Shown here: in pieces, positions 40,201 to 55,200 of the stretch
Position numbering within the stretch: position 1 is the stretch's first letter
How the letters are laid out: each line of letters begins with the position of its first letter
Origin: Gordionus sp. m RMFG-2023
Lineage: Eukaryota; Nematomorpha; Gordioida; Chordodea; Parachordodidae
Assembly: GCF_954871325.1 (NCBI RefSeq)
Contig: NC_088776.1
Span: forward strand, 30,862,508 to 30,926,507
Direction: 5' to 3'
Length of the DNA: 64,000 nt
Position numbers and translations under genes: made by a program
Notes under the pieces: model-generated
Told to the model about the DNA's origin: nothing
What the model saw: only the letters and a program-made list of their open reading frames with translations
Database searches by the model: none

Positions 40201-43200
40201 GATGGGGCCAAGGGGTCAATACAGGAATAGTCCCATACCAAAAGTTGGCCTCTCCTCCATGGGATTTGAGAGATCCCGTCAGGACGTTTACCGTCAGATC
40301 TAAAAAGACCCTGTGGTTCTAGAGTGGAAGGAATTTGGGCGGATTTCAGAGCATGTTGGATGATTGTATTACATTGCTTGTGTCTGATGAATCGTCCATT
40401 GCAGGAGCGACAATGTAAACTATGTCTACCCTTCGAGTCAACTGGCGAGTTGCACCCTGAGCAGATGTGAGGGTGAGTGATGGAACAATTTAGACGAATG
40501 CAGATGGCGTGGGTAAATTCATTGTTGGATAGTTGAAGCTGAAGATTGGTAGATGGGATGGCCTCAAGAAACTCATGTCCCGTACCATTGAGCAGGGAAG
40601 AGAATAGGGTGCGGTCGGTAGATTGCATGCTAGATAAGAGAGTTTCAACGCAGCGAGCAACCACTGGTGCATCCCAGTCTTTCTGTCTATGGGTTGTGGG
40701 GGGATGAGAATCAGCATTGATCCTTGTTTTCCAAATATCCATAGCCACGATTAAGGAAAGATCTTCTTTAGAATTATGGGCGGTGGTTATTGGCTTTGTC
40801 AAGAGACTACTCGATATGAAAGTAGTTATTGCTAAGTCATGTGGAGATCTGATGCCGAGACCACCAAATTTGGTTGGAAGAGTTGCTTGGGCCCAAGCGG
40901 TTTCGTTGAATCTGATATTTACTATTTTTTCGGTTAAGTCATTTATTCCTTTTTCGTAAGTTTGGAGAGGAATAGGATATTTAAAAATTGGTGTTGACCG
41001 AAGTGCGTAAAGAATCCTTGGTATAAAAAAGAAATTTTTAAGCAAAAAAAAGGACTTGTGTGATGGAAGAAGTGTAAAGATGTCCTCCAGTTTAAGGAGT
41101 ATGTCAAGTGTGGAATGAAGAAAGGTGATTGTTGCCTCGTGTCCTCCTACAGGCTATCCTAGATGTGTTAATTCCACGCTTGATGTGAGTTTGAAATCGT
41201 GAGTGTTGGGAGCATTAGAATTTAAATGTGAGAATTCAGATTTGCTCTGGTTAAGCGAAAGTCCAATGGCTGTGCCCATTTCTTTAATTATGTTGACTGC
41301 TTTGGTAATTTCACTACAGGGACCACTCAAGATTCCATCATCAATATCAAGCGTGGAGCGATAGAGTACATGAAGAGTTTATTGATTTTCTCATGTCATT
41401 GATTCCAAGACTAAAGAGAAGGGATCCGAGAGGGTCACCCTGTTGGATACCCTACAGAAAGTATCTTTTCTTTGTTGAATTGTAAGATTGTTGGTGATTG
41501 GTAGGAGAAAAGAAATTTGGTGTAAGCGGGGAAATGGAAGCAAGTTGAATGTAGGAACGTGTTGCGCGAAAGAGTGTTGTAGGCGTTAGAGAAAAAATGT
41601 TATATTTTGCAATTTATATTTATATGCGATTTAAATAAATATACATAAATTAAATATTTAACGCTAAAATCATTACAAACATACACTTATTAAAATCTAT
41701 GCTGTATTTTTGCAAATAGCTGCCAAATGAACGATGTAAAAATAAATACAAAATATGCTAATAAATTATATAGTGTTGTAAACGAACGCGTTCAAAATGA
41801 ACGCGTTCGTGAACGAAGTTCGTTTTTTTGAAAAAATGATGAACGGCGTTCCTTTTATTTTTGACGAACTTTGAACATGAATGCGTTCCTTTTTTATGAC
41901 GAACGCGTTCGAATTTAACGTTCGTTTAATTTTAAAAATATTTTTATTTTTATTTATTTGAAAAATTTAATATGAATTTTTTAAAAATGTATTATTTATA
42001 TTTTTTAATCGGCTGTTTATTTCCTTTCATTTCAATTTTTTTAACACATAGTTTATTAATTTGAATATTATTGTTTATATTTTAATTTAATAGATTAGCA
42101 TAAGCATGGATATTATTATTTAATCCTCATCATCTGATTCTAAAAATCCAAAATCAGATGATTTATCATTACTATGGCCAAATATGATAAATGTTTTACA
42201 TTAACATCCTATATTGAAGGAACTAATCCAATGCTTACCAAGTGTAAAATGTGGCCAAAAGGTATTATATTGTCAAAGGTTCCAATTTAAAACGACATTT
42301 GATTTTAATATTAATTATTTGATTTTATATGATATAACTAAGTTAAATCATTAAATTTGAAGAAATAATGCATTTGGGATATTTGACCCCAACAATAGCG
42401 AGTTATTTTAAAATTAAAAAAATTAGTGGCCTCAAATATGGTCAACCATTGATAGACGCCGTATTAAATGGGATTAATAAAAGGTATTAAACCTATCACT
42501 CTCAATTATTACATATATTTTATTTTTTTAAAGATTTAAACATATATATAAGGATCAATATGTTCTTTCTGCAATTATACATCCAGTATTCAAACTTCAA
42601 TGGCCATGGATAAAACTTCTACAGAACGAACCTATTAAAAATAAACTTATAGCGTTATTGAAAAAAATGCTTTGAAAACCCTAGAGAACTGTTAATTGGA
42701 GGAGGATAACTTATCTCAATTTTTTGCAAATAACACAACATGTTTTTAATTAATTCTCCACGTTAAAAGAGCTGTTTATTAAGTATAATACCGCAATTCG
42801 CTCATCTGCCCCTGTAGAGCGTGTTTTTAGGCTAATGCCGTATTAACTGCCAAGTGTTCCTGTCTATCAGATAAATATTTTGAAAACAATTGTTATTAAA
42901 ATTTAATAAGAAAAATTTTTATAAATAAAAATATCTTTTTATTCGCTATATTATATTATTATATTTTATTTATAATTATATTATCAAAATAAAACTATAT
43001 TATTTTTTAACATGGCTAAAATATATATTGTATTAAAAAATATAAGTTTATTTATATTAAATTAAATTTTAAAAAAATTTATCATAAAATTTTGAACGGT
43101 TTTATGAACGTGAACGCTTTCGATTTATGTCAATGAACGTTAAACGCGTTCGATTTTTGTCAATGAACGTTAATCGCGTTCGATTTTTTTAAAAATGTTT

Positions 43201-46200
43201 ACAGCACTAAAATTATATAATTAATTTATTATAAAAATATTTTAATATATTGATTTTATTTTACGATTATAAAAAAATATATAATTGGGGCGGCAATAGT
43301 TTATTTATTCGCCTATACTAGGGGAAATTTTTTTTAGACATACATAACTATAAATCTAACTACTAAAATAGTTACGCTAAATTTAAAATTCTATAACTAT
43401 AACGTACTATTTTTTTGAGAAAATAGCCAATTAGTAGCGAAGCTACTTTTTTAGGAAAGTGTAGCTGTCACAAGTTACTTTTTAAAAGTAGCTTTAAAGC
43501 ATTGGTAATTAATGATGAAAATACTTTAAAATATGTACACTTGTTTCATTTCAAAGATAAATGGTCAATGCAAATAATTTATGGAAGATCCAATAAGCGA
43601 GACCGAGGTTATATTGTCCATAAAAAATTGAAGTGCTATAAAATATAGATGAAGCAAATTTCACAAAATGTTTAAACGTACTTTTATTCCTTACATATAT
43701 CTACGGTAGAAATTAATGTTTAAGAAAAAAAAGAGTTTTTGATTAATATAAAATTTTTAAAAAAATGAAAATTCTAAGTCAATAAATGAAAATAAATTGA
43801 AAAATATTACCAGGTTCATCTACCCGAAAAAATTCGTCACTTAAAACTGTCATATAATTTTACCAAAAATAAGTCAATCATATTCATATTATCATTGGTG
43901 GCCCTAGACAAACTAGTGGCTTATAATGATCTTATAAATTTTGTTATTTTTTTATTCAAAATAATTCCTGCTTAAAATGTATCACGCCAAAACCTGCCCT
44001 AAGTCTTCATAATTAAATTTAAATTAAGGATATTAAATCATCATATATATTGTCAATATTTTTATATATGAATCATTTAGAATTGATATTTAGTCTAAGT
44101 AATATTTATAAAAAAAATTTATTAATAAAAATGTAAAAAATTACTTTTGATGTGTTAAAATTAAAATTTGCATTTAAAATTTCTCATAAGCAATTTTTGT
44201 GAAACATTTTTACACCTACTTAAGAATCTTATTAAAATACATATTTGGCTTAAAAAGTTTATTAGTTTTTAAATTATTTGAGAAAAAATTACCAGCCCCA
44301 TGATAACATTATCCCGGTCTCCCCTTATTACTTATAAAAAAAATAACCTGCTCATAAATTGAAAGCTATTAATCAATAAGAAATGAATTGGTTAAAAATT
44401 TAATATGGTTTGTACAACAATCATAAACATAGATGATTAGGGCAAAAGAATTTGTAACTACCCTATCTTATGTAAATTATTTATGTGTACATTTTTAGGT
44501 GATTTTCATTTAAATTTGCTCAATGTCTTAATGTTCAATAAAATTTGCAATTTTATAATGGATATCATTTTTGATATTTTATTTGCTAATTTAGTAATTA
44601 TATTATATTTGATATTATTAATCTCATAGAATATACATATGATAACTTATAATAAAAAGAGATATTTGCATAAATATAAAACACCTTTCATATATGTAAA
44701 TATAAATAAGAAAATTATTAGTTTACAATTCAACTTTATTTATTATATCTACTGTTGAATATTATATAAGTACTATCCAAGATTAATTTGTTGACAAAAA
44801 ACATACTGCCCATTTTGATTAATCTACTGCCCAAATTATTCAAAGTTTTAAAAAAATTAGATATAGCAGATATGAATAATTTTTTGAAATTGACATGGCT
44901 ATATTTTTAAAAAAATTGGCCGGTCTGGCTTTTTTAATTTTCTATAATATTTAAAATTTAATGATTTCGGCCGGCAGGGTGATTTACCTATCATTCTCAA
45001 ATATTTTATTTCTTTTTTATACACGAATCGCAAAAAATGATTTTCAAGTTCTAAAAGTTTCTAAGTTCAGACTTTCTATAGGTTCGGAAAAAATGTCTTA
45101 AACCCAGGTTGGGCTCAGAACTCTGCAAATTTTTAATTATATATAATTAATGAAATTATTATTAAATTTTTTAAAATGTAATCAGATAAAATAATAACTA
45201 GTCATCTTAAAAAAGTTTTTTCTATTTTATTAAAAGGATCGTATTTTTTTGTTCCAATTATATCTTCATTTTAATAATAAAGTTTCTTAATTTTGCCTTC
45301 CATCATTCTTACTATTTAAGAATTTTTTAATTTTACCGATCCTATTTACAATTTTTAATGATTTTCTTTAATTTAAAACTTATTATGTTATACCTTTTAG
45401 TTCACCCCCCCCCCCGCATTATTTTCCCTGATTACGTCAATTTATATTTTTTCCCCTTCAATATTTAAATTTTGATCATTTAAAAAACTTTTGTTCAATT
45501 TATATTTTAATTTTTCTGTATTATACTTAGACACACTAATTGACTCACTTGTTTCTCTCAGCGTTATCTTTTTATAAAATAACTTTGGCATAGAAGCGAT
45601 ACTAACAAAATTTATGATGAATTCATTTTTCATCCTTAAGATATCCCAAAATGATAAAATCATCTTCTTGACTAATAATTACCGCCAACAAACACATTTT
45701 ATTATCCGCTCTTTTATGATCACAATTTGGAACCCCAAAGTAATAAAGCTTTACTAGATGTTTCAACATGTTCTCGACTTATTTTAGCTTAATTACTCCG
45801 CATTCCTTTCAAATTTGATGAGGAAACCTGTTGCATGATTAGTCACCAGTCTTTTAATTAAACAACATCAGGATACCATTTTCGATTTATTCTAAATTTT
45901 AACTTTGGTTTATTTTTTTTAACCTAATTATTTTATGGACTGGGGCAGGCAAAAATAATTATACAGAAGACCAGATAACTTTTTCAAAAATTTCCATAGG
46001 CGAGTTTAGTTCCCGCCAATCTCTAATTTAATTAACATAAATCAAATTCGCTTCTAGCGAAAAGGTTTTCTCGAACCCTTTGAGGTGTCCAAAAACTCTA
46101 AAATCCATCTTCTTGACTCATAATCACTGTACATAATTTCGTCGTATTATAATCAAAATTTGGAAAAAATTCCTAATCTAGTGGTGTTTAAAATTTGAAT

Positions 46201-49200
46201 TGTTAAAAAAACAAAAATGTTTTAACATAATAATTTGGAGGCGAGCATTATCTTACCATTTTTATCGAAAAGAGTAATTGAATACATCCTCCCAGAACAA
46301 GAAACAATTAAATTTGGCTTATCGTTGGGTTGGGTAAAATTTGAGTCCGTACCTAAGTGAGGTATCCTGGATGAGCAAAATAAATCTTTATATTGAGACA
46401 TATCTAACGGGAAAGCACTAAACATGTAGGACGTATAAAAGCTAAGTTGTTTTGGTGTCAATCTATTAGATTCATTGATCAATTACATTTATAATTCGAG
46501 TAAATTACTTGCACAAAAAACGACAGAGCTGGGTATTGCTGATTTGGGGTTTGAGATGATATATATCCGGTTCCAGTGTATTGCTTTTGTAAGATTTCAT
46601 GAACCTTATTGATGAAATTATTAGATTGGTTGCCCTCAATAACTGGATTAAATCAAAACATTTATATAAAACTAGTGATTATTCGAAAAGTAACATAATA
46701 TTTTATATGCCAAAATTATAAAACTTGAGAATTGTATCTAGGTTTTGGATCATCTTTAATACTGATAAAAGGGTTGGTATTTAGTGCTAAGGGTCTTCGA
46801 TCTTGCAAATAATAAGAAAACCACAGATCTAAATTTCAATATATAATGAAATTCAAATATTTGATGTTACCTGATATATAACTATTTTGTTTATTTCTTT
46901 GATCTTTTTCAATTAATTGTTGTTGTAACTCTAATTATAAAAAGAGGATGCTTAATGAATAAAATTATACATATATATATAGTTAAAAAGATACTTTTCA
47001 AATATATCTAGATATAGATATATGCCATAACATAGTATCGGGATATAGATAAAAAAATTTAAAATGTAGAATATATGTAAACTATATTTTTCTTACTTAT
47101 AATGTCAAAATTAGGAAGCTATTGTTTAAGATTCAAATTTTGAATTAAACCAAACATTTTTAATTCAGTTTGATATTTAATTAATGTATAAATTAATTAA
47201 ATGTTTATAAAATATTATTGGGGCATTCCACGTCAAATCGACCAAAAAAACGAGATTTCGGACGACCATCTTTAAAATGAACGAAACTTTGTTTGATAGT
47301 TACCTATGTTGTATATTTGTTAATTTAAAATTTTAGAGTGCTAGCTCTACCAGATCCAAAGATATACGCCTGCAAAGTCGAAAGTCACGCAATGTGTGAT
47401 TTCATTAAATTATTTTTTTAAATACTTAAGATAGAGTTACAAATTATATAATATTTTATAGCCCTTAAAATTTTACATTGGAAAATATCGAAAAAAATTA
47501 AAAAATTGCTAATGTTTTCTTATTTCTGGTAAAAATTAACAGTTATGAAGGGATTTTTTTTGGATTTGATATTCTCTAAAAATGGTTAACTTTAGATTAA
47601 ACTATTTATAAAATCTCGATAGCCATTTTTGTTTTTTTAATTTTTTATAAATAAAAAAGATAATACAGATGACGTTATATTTAAAATTTACTAAATAATA
47701 TAATATATTTAATAAAAATATGTATTGTATTGATATTAAAATTGGAAGCTATATTGTAATGAACATTATAAACTATTATACTCTTATTTTTATCTATTCT
47801 ATTTTTCGCTTATTAATCGAAATTCCTAATGCCATAATTTTTAGACATATCCTGTCGCTGTTTTGGATCTACTATAATGATTATTTGATGTCACATGTGG
47901 TGTAAAAGAAGGATATGGTGGTCTTCTCAAGGAAAAGGTCTATGCGACGGCCTTGGGTGAACATTAAAGAGATTAGCAGCACGTTCAAGCCTTCCAGTTC
48001 TGGTCACATTTTAACACCAGTTGATTTATATCAGTTTGCAAAACAAAACATGCCACCAGTAAATTTTATATCTATAACCAACGAATAATACAATTTAGAA
48101 GAGGTTTAACTTCGAGAAAGATTCAATTTAGCTCGCCCCAAGGAACTCGGGTATATGCTGTCCTTTGATTTAAGTTTACTTAAATCAAAAATATATTCAT
48201 ATGCAGAGGACTTCAAATTTAACAATATCTCAAATATAAATTGTCTTTTATAGATATCAAAGGATTCGTAACATATTTTTATGAAAATTTTTGGTGGTTA
48301 GCTACAATACTAAAAAAGAATGAAATTACTGAGGAGATATATAATTCCTTTACATCCCCATGGACGACCATCATCATCTTTATTTTACCCAAATTGAGGA
48401 AAAGATATGGTTGCCCATTAATCAGATAATAACGATAGCAGATCCACAACAGTGACAGGATATATCTATAAATTATGGCCTCGGAAATTTCAATTAATAA
48501 GCGCAAAATAGAATACGATAAAAACAAGAGATATGTTTTTATAATAGTTTGTATATAAAATTTCAAAATATATTTATTTTACAATATAGCGTCCTAATAA
48601 TAATCATATCTGTATGGATTGCCTGCTTACATATCGCCCCAGGACTATATTAGTTATACTTATACTCCAATCAATTTTTTAAAATTATAATTTTAATTAT
48701 ATATTTTTATTAAATATATTATATAAATATAACCCATTCATATCATCTTTTTTATTTATGAAAATAATAAAAATCTTAATAAAATTAAAAAACAAAAATG
48801 GGTATCGAGATTTTTTAAATAGTTTAATCTAAAGGTAATAATCATTTTTAGAGAATATCAACACCTAAAAAAATCCTTTCCTGACAATGTTAATATTTTT
48901 ATTTTTACCGGAAATATGAAACCACTTGGAATTTTTTAATTTTTTTTTGATATTTTCCAATGTAAAATTTTAAGTGTTTAAAATGATATATAATTTGTAA
49001 CTTTATAGTATTTTTTAAAAAACAAGATTTAATGAAATCCCGCTTTTTTAAAAAACAAGATTTAATGAAATCACGCATTGTGTTATTTTAGACTTTGAAG
49101 ATTATACCTTTGGATGTTGAGCTAGGGCTCTAAAATTTTGATTTTTTTAAGATTTACAAATTAAATAACTAACATGCCAAGTTTCATTCATTTTTGAGAT

Positions 49201-52200
49201 TGTTTGCCGAATCATTAGTCGATTTGTCATGGAATTACCCTATCGTTAGATTTTGATAATACATTATCAAAATTTTTATAGCCGTTTAACCGTAAAGTCA
49301 TCCATTGTCTAAAATAAAATTGGTCATTTGTTTTAACTTTAATTGGAAAGAAATAACTTGAACAGATATTTAATAAATTTAATACAAAAAAAATAGGATT
49401 AAATTCAAATATTTATTATAAAAAACATAAAATAAATTGTATTTTTGAAAATGTTTCTAAATAAGATACAATATTTATGCATTTAAAAACTTTAACAACT
49501 CTGTTTTGGTATATATCTATTCTAGAGGTAATGTTATAAAGGAGTTCAAAATTAGGGTATTAGTGAATAAAATTCGTTTTTTGAAAAAGCGTGAATGGTT
49601 TTTTTTATTTTAGGATGAATTTTGAACGTGAACGAATGTATTCTTTTTTTTGAAAAGGGTGTTTGTTCTTTAGGTTTGTTCAGCTAAAAAAGTTTAAATT
49701 TTTATTTAAAAAGAATTAATCTGATTTTTTACATAAATGATTTTATTTTTTTACTCAGTTGTGTTTCCTTCAAATATTTTTCAGCATGCTATCCTTTCTC
49801 TCTGACTAGTATAGATTTTATTTTAATATGGGATGGGTTATATTTTATCATGTTTCAATTCTCCAGGGCCAGGCAAGTTGTGCCCAAACAATTTTTCACA
49901 AAAAATTAAACATCTTATTTATAATATGATACAAACTACAAATGCACAATACAGTATATACAAACACCAGAGTTGTTAAAGGATCGAGATCAAAATGTCG
50001 ACGATCCTAGATTCAATCCTAAATTTGGTAATTTTTCAGGATTTATGATTCTGTCTTAAATTGAGGATCGTGATCGAGATCATTTTTAATATTCGATCTA
50101 GATCCTTTTAAAAATTTATTTTAATAAAATTAAAATTTGTAAATTAAATTAAAATATTATTTTTTTAAAAAATATCTATCTACATCATCTTTTATCATAC
50201 TCCACCATGTTTTTGTATTTCATAAATTTTACAAGTTTTATTTAAATATATATAAATATAATATAAATTAATTCTAGGTTTTAATAATGTTCATTATAGA
50301 TTTAGAATATAATACACCTACTATTGATAGATATAAGTAAGAAACTTTTATCTTTTCATAAGCTACGTAAGTATTTTACTTTATATTAAAGGGATGGAAG
50401 TAGCTATGGCATGATAACTGCATGCTTTTTATCAGGGTTGGGCAGTATCGCGGTATCTTGTATCTTTTTTAAAATTTTGGAAAGTATCTTGTATCTAAGA
50501 TACATATTATTTAAAAATATTTGTATCTTAGCCAACTTTGTATTCAAAAAGATACAGATACTTTAAAAAAAATTTATATTGGCTAATTTAAATAGTATTA
50601 AAATTCAAAATGATATTGTTTTAAGATTTAAATATTTAATCAAAATTTAGATATTTTAAGATAATTTTTAATATATGACGTTGGTCGTCATATAGCAATT
50701 TGCTAACAATTAGAACTACCATATTTGAATCGTTTTATATCTGTCTATTTTAAAATTATGGAAGAAGAAAATAGAATAATATGTTTATCTTCGTCTTCAG
50801 ATGATTCTTCAACCGAAAATTATAACAATAAATTTAAACTAATCATACTTAATGGCAAATTTTTTGAAGTACTTCAAGATGATCATAATAAAGAAATTCA
50901 TCGTGACTTTGGTATTGACGAAAAAGTTATAGCAATTGTTACGATAACGGCTCTAACTTAAAGAAAGCTTTCAAGGAGTTTGGATATTCTATGGAAGCTG
51001 TAGAGAATGACTTTGACATCAATGATAATGAATGTATAGAATTCGAAATCATTGAAAGTATTATTTAATACTTCTTTAAAATTTATTATGATATTGTAAA
51101 TTTAGTAAAAAATTTTATTCAAATAAAATTATTTATTTGTTTATTTAAGGGTCTAAAGAAGCCTCAATAACATTGCCTGCCTCAACACATTCGTGTTTGT
51201 GCCATACGATAAGTCTAATTGCCACAACAGATGTCGAGAGAGCTATTAAGGATTCTCCTAACATTTCTAAAATTCATCATCCTGCAATAGCTAAATGTAC
51301 TAAGCTATGGAATGCAAATAATATAGGCCTAAAACTGCAGAACTTATCAAAGCAGTTTTAGGAAAAAAATTAGTTACACCTTGTTGCACTAGATGAAATA
51401 GTTTGTATGATTCTTCATAGTTTATTAAAATTTAAAGGCGATTCTTAAATTATGTCAAAAATTAGAATTTCCTAAATTAAGAGATATTGAAATTCAATAT
51501 TTATAAGAATATTGCAATATAATGGCCCCATTGGCTATAGCGATTGACAAAATACAGAGTGAAATCAACTGCTATTATGGAGAATCAGCTCCAATTTTAA
51601 ATGTCGTTAAAAAAATTACAAATTTTATTCAAACCAATCTACAATTTTGCAAACCATTAGCTATCGCCATAGAAAATTATTATTTAAATAAAAGATTTAA
51701 AAATATATATGATTTTGATAACAATTTTAAAAGTGCATTTTTGGCAACTATTTCTCATCCCTATTTTAAAAATCGTTGGATTGATGGTGAAAAAGAAAAA
51801 AAAACCTTCAGGATTTGTTATTACATGAAGTTTTAATTGTTTTTAAAAATAATATTGAAATTAATACTTCAACAAAATCTTCAATTGATGAAGATGATTA
51901 CTTTTGATTTCTATGTACCACATCCAATTCTAATAATTCAATAAATGATATTGAAATAGAGGTCCTAAATTATATGAAAGATGACAGGCGGAGTATAAAT
52001 ATGTTAAATAGTTATAAATATATAAAAGAAATATTTATTAAATATAACACAATATTACCCTCCTCAGCCCCCGTTGAAAGGTTATTTAGCTTTGATAATA
52101 TGGTTAATAGACCAAATCGTCAAAGATTGAACGATAAATCATTTAAATTAATAATATTAAAAAATAATGGTGATTTATGATGCTGATTTATTATTATTTA

Positions 52201-55200
52201 CTAATTATATAATTATTAAATGAAATATCGCATTATCTTTTATAATAAATTTGTTATTTTCTACAATTTATTTTAAATATTTTTTTATAAATTTATATTA
52301 TAGATAAGAAAATAAAGCTTTATACATTTTGATTTTGACTATTTAAAGTTTTTAAAAAAAGTATCTTGTATCTTAGATACTTTTTTTTTAAAAAATACAA
52401 GTATCTTGTATCTTATTGAAATTTTTCTAAAGTATCTAGTATCTTGTATCTTAAATACAAAATTTTATAAAGTATTTGTATCTGTATCCGAATACAATTT
52501 TCTGAAAATTTGCCCAACCCTGCTATTTATGCATGAAGAACATATCTTCTTCAAAAGTTAGTATTTCAAACCTCAAAAGGCATTTAGAAGTAATTAATTA
52601 CTTCTTTTAAATTTTTTATCTTAATGAAATCATATTTATTAATACATACTATATTTTTCTTTTAGAGAAAGTAGTGAATTCAAAAATGACATGCCAAACA
52701 CAAAATGAATTCTCTACAAAAACAAATATATCTATGCAAAACCAAAGTGGTTAAAAATAAAAAAATTTTTTAATTTACTTTATATTAAAGGGATGGAAGT
52801 AGCTATGCCATGATAACTGCATGCTCTTTATGCGTGAAGAACATATCTTCTTCAAAAGTTAGTATTTCAAATCTCAAAAGGCATTTAGAAGTAATTAATT
52901 ACTTCTTTTAAATTTTTTATCTTAATGTAATCATATTTATTAATACATACTATATTTTTCTTTTAGAGAAAGCATAGTGAATTCGAAAATGACATGCCAA
53001 ACACAAAATGAATTCTCTACAAAAACAAATAAATTTCTGCAAAACCAAATAAATTTGCAAAACCAAAGTGGTTAAAAATCAAAAAAAAATTAAATGTTTG
53101 TAGTCTAACATGCCAGCAATATCAAAAACAGATACCAAGCTTATAATGGAATATATTATTGACATCTTCCAACCACTCTCACTGGTTGATGATCCTTCAT
53201 TTGAGAAAATGATAATAACATTTACTCCATTATGTGTCGTCAAGCCTTTACAGGTATGACCACAAATCTTATAAGAGATTTGTCACTGCTGATTGTTGGA
53301 GCGGTCATCGAAGGCATATATTTAATTTTTTATTTTAGGGCTTTTATTGGAGTTACAGCCCATTGGTTGGACCCATTAACCCTCAAGAGAAGATCGGTAG
53401 CTTTGGCACTTATAATTGGAAAGCAAATGTATGATGTTTTGGTTAAGGAAATTATGAATTTCACAAGACTTATAAATTTCATAATAAGGTGGGGTAGATG
53501 GTGGACAATGGCACCAACTTTGTCAATGCCTTTAAGTAATATTTATTTTAACAAAAAAATTATTTAAAAAAATTTTTATATTTTTTCTAAAGTTTTTGGA
53601 AAAAACGAAGATAGTGAGGATTTAGAATTAATAAATTTGGATGACATATAATCTGTTGGTGGCCCACTACTATTAGCCTACCAAAACATCAACGTTATTA
53701 TTGCCATAATCTGAACCTTATTGCAGCCACAGATATGGAAAAGGCAGAAATATCAATTTTTAAGTGGTTTTGTTTTAATTAACAAACAAATATGTCCCTA
53801 AAATGGCTGATCTATTGGTAAAATTGGGAAGATTCCCAATAAGACCCGATTGAACTTCTACTTTCAGTCAATGAAATTAATAAACAAGATGCTCTCTGAA
53901 AAGTTTTCATAAATAGAAGAAGTTTGTGATCATATACAATGTTTAGGCAAGAGGAATGTTTCTTTATCAAAGAATATGCATCAGTAATACAATGATATTT
54001 TTATTTAAATAACTAAAATTTAAATATTAAGGTCATGGAACCCTTGTCAACATCATTAAATATCTTGAAATGGGAGGATGATATGGACCAATGATAACCC
54101 CAGTTCTAACCATTCTATTAGAAAAATTAAGGAAATTTATCTACTTGCTTGCAGTATTATCAACCCCTTGTAGAATGTGTTCTTGGAGGTGTTGATAAAA
54201 GGTAATAAATTTTTATGCAATTATTTTATAGATATTAGAGATCTGCAAAATTTATAAAAAAAAATATGTTTAAGAGGACAGGCCTACTAAGACTTTAATA
54301 TCTGGTAAAATTTTAATGGGTCAGCACAGGCATAAAAAGTTTAATAGATTTTTTAGATTTTTAAGCTAATATTTTGATTACTATTCTTTGAAAATATATA
54401 ACAATGTGCATATTTCTTTGTATATTAAGTCTAAATATAATAATAAATTTAATCAATATTTATGATATGACCTAAATATAAATACCATATAGATAATGGG
54501 CCAGACCTGACTGTAAAATTTGAAATTGCTGAGGTCTACATATATCTGATATATATGAATAACACTTATTTAATAATAAATTGAATCCATTCTTTATATA
54601 AATTTCCTTCACTGTATGAGGACAATAACATGCAATAATTTACCCAAAATTTAAGCTATCGTTTTTGATTTTATAATATATATTTTTTAAAATATTAATA
54701 GAATTATTTTAAGGATTTTTAATAAATCTAAAAAATGGCCTTATATTAATCTACCACAAAATCTGTTGGTAAAGAAAGGTCAATTGCTCATTTAGAAAAT
54801 CTGCAAGAATAACCACATGCAGATACTTCAAATAAATGTATGAATGGAATAGATAACTTTTTGGGAAAAATTCTTCACAAAATGCACTTACCATTAATAA
54901 TTTTTTTTATTTAAATGATGATTTAATTAATATTTATAATACTTATGAAAATTTTAAAAGAATATTTATTGAATTTTGCGCCGATAGCATTATCGGCGGC
55001 GGCGTTTCTTTTTTAAAACGATCGGCTGGCGGCGGCGAATCGATTTAGACGTCGCAACAAAAATCGGCCGAGGCGCGGCGGCGTCAAATATTTATCTAAT
55101 AAATTTTTATTTAAATTAAAATTATAAATTTTGAAACACTTTTAAAATAAAATTTATGCTTTATTATGTTTTATAACTATAATTTAATGATTTTATTTGT

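Noticed and set aside
43405-44327. Possible link between the AGTAGC fragment and the adjacent inverted repeat as one element
   Set aside because: The left partner at 36275-37140 has no AGTAGC words beside it, so they are separate elements lying next to each other.
47720-48566. Open frames encoding similar hydrophobic peptides on both strands
   Set aside because: The similarity is due to the inverted arms of the 47220-49240 element, not to paralogous membrane proteins.
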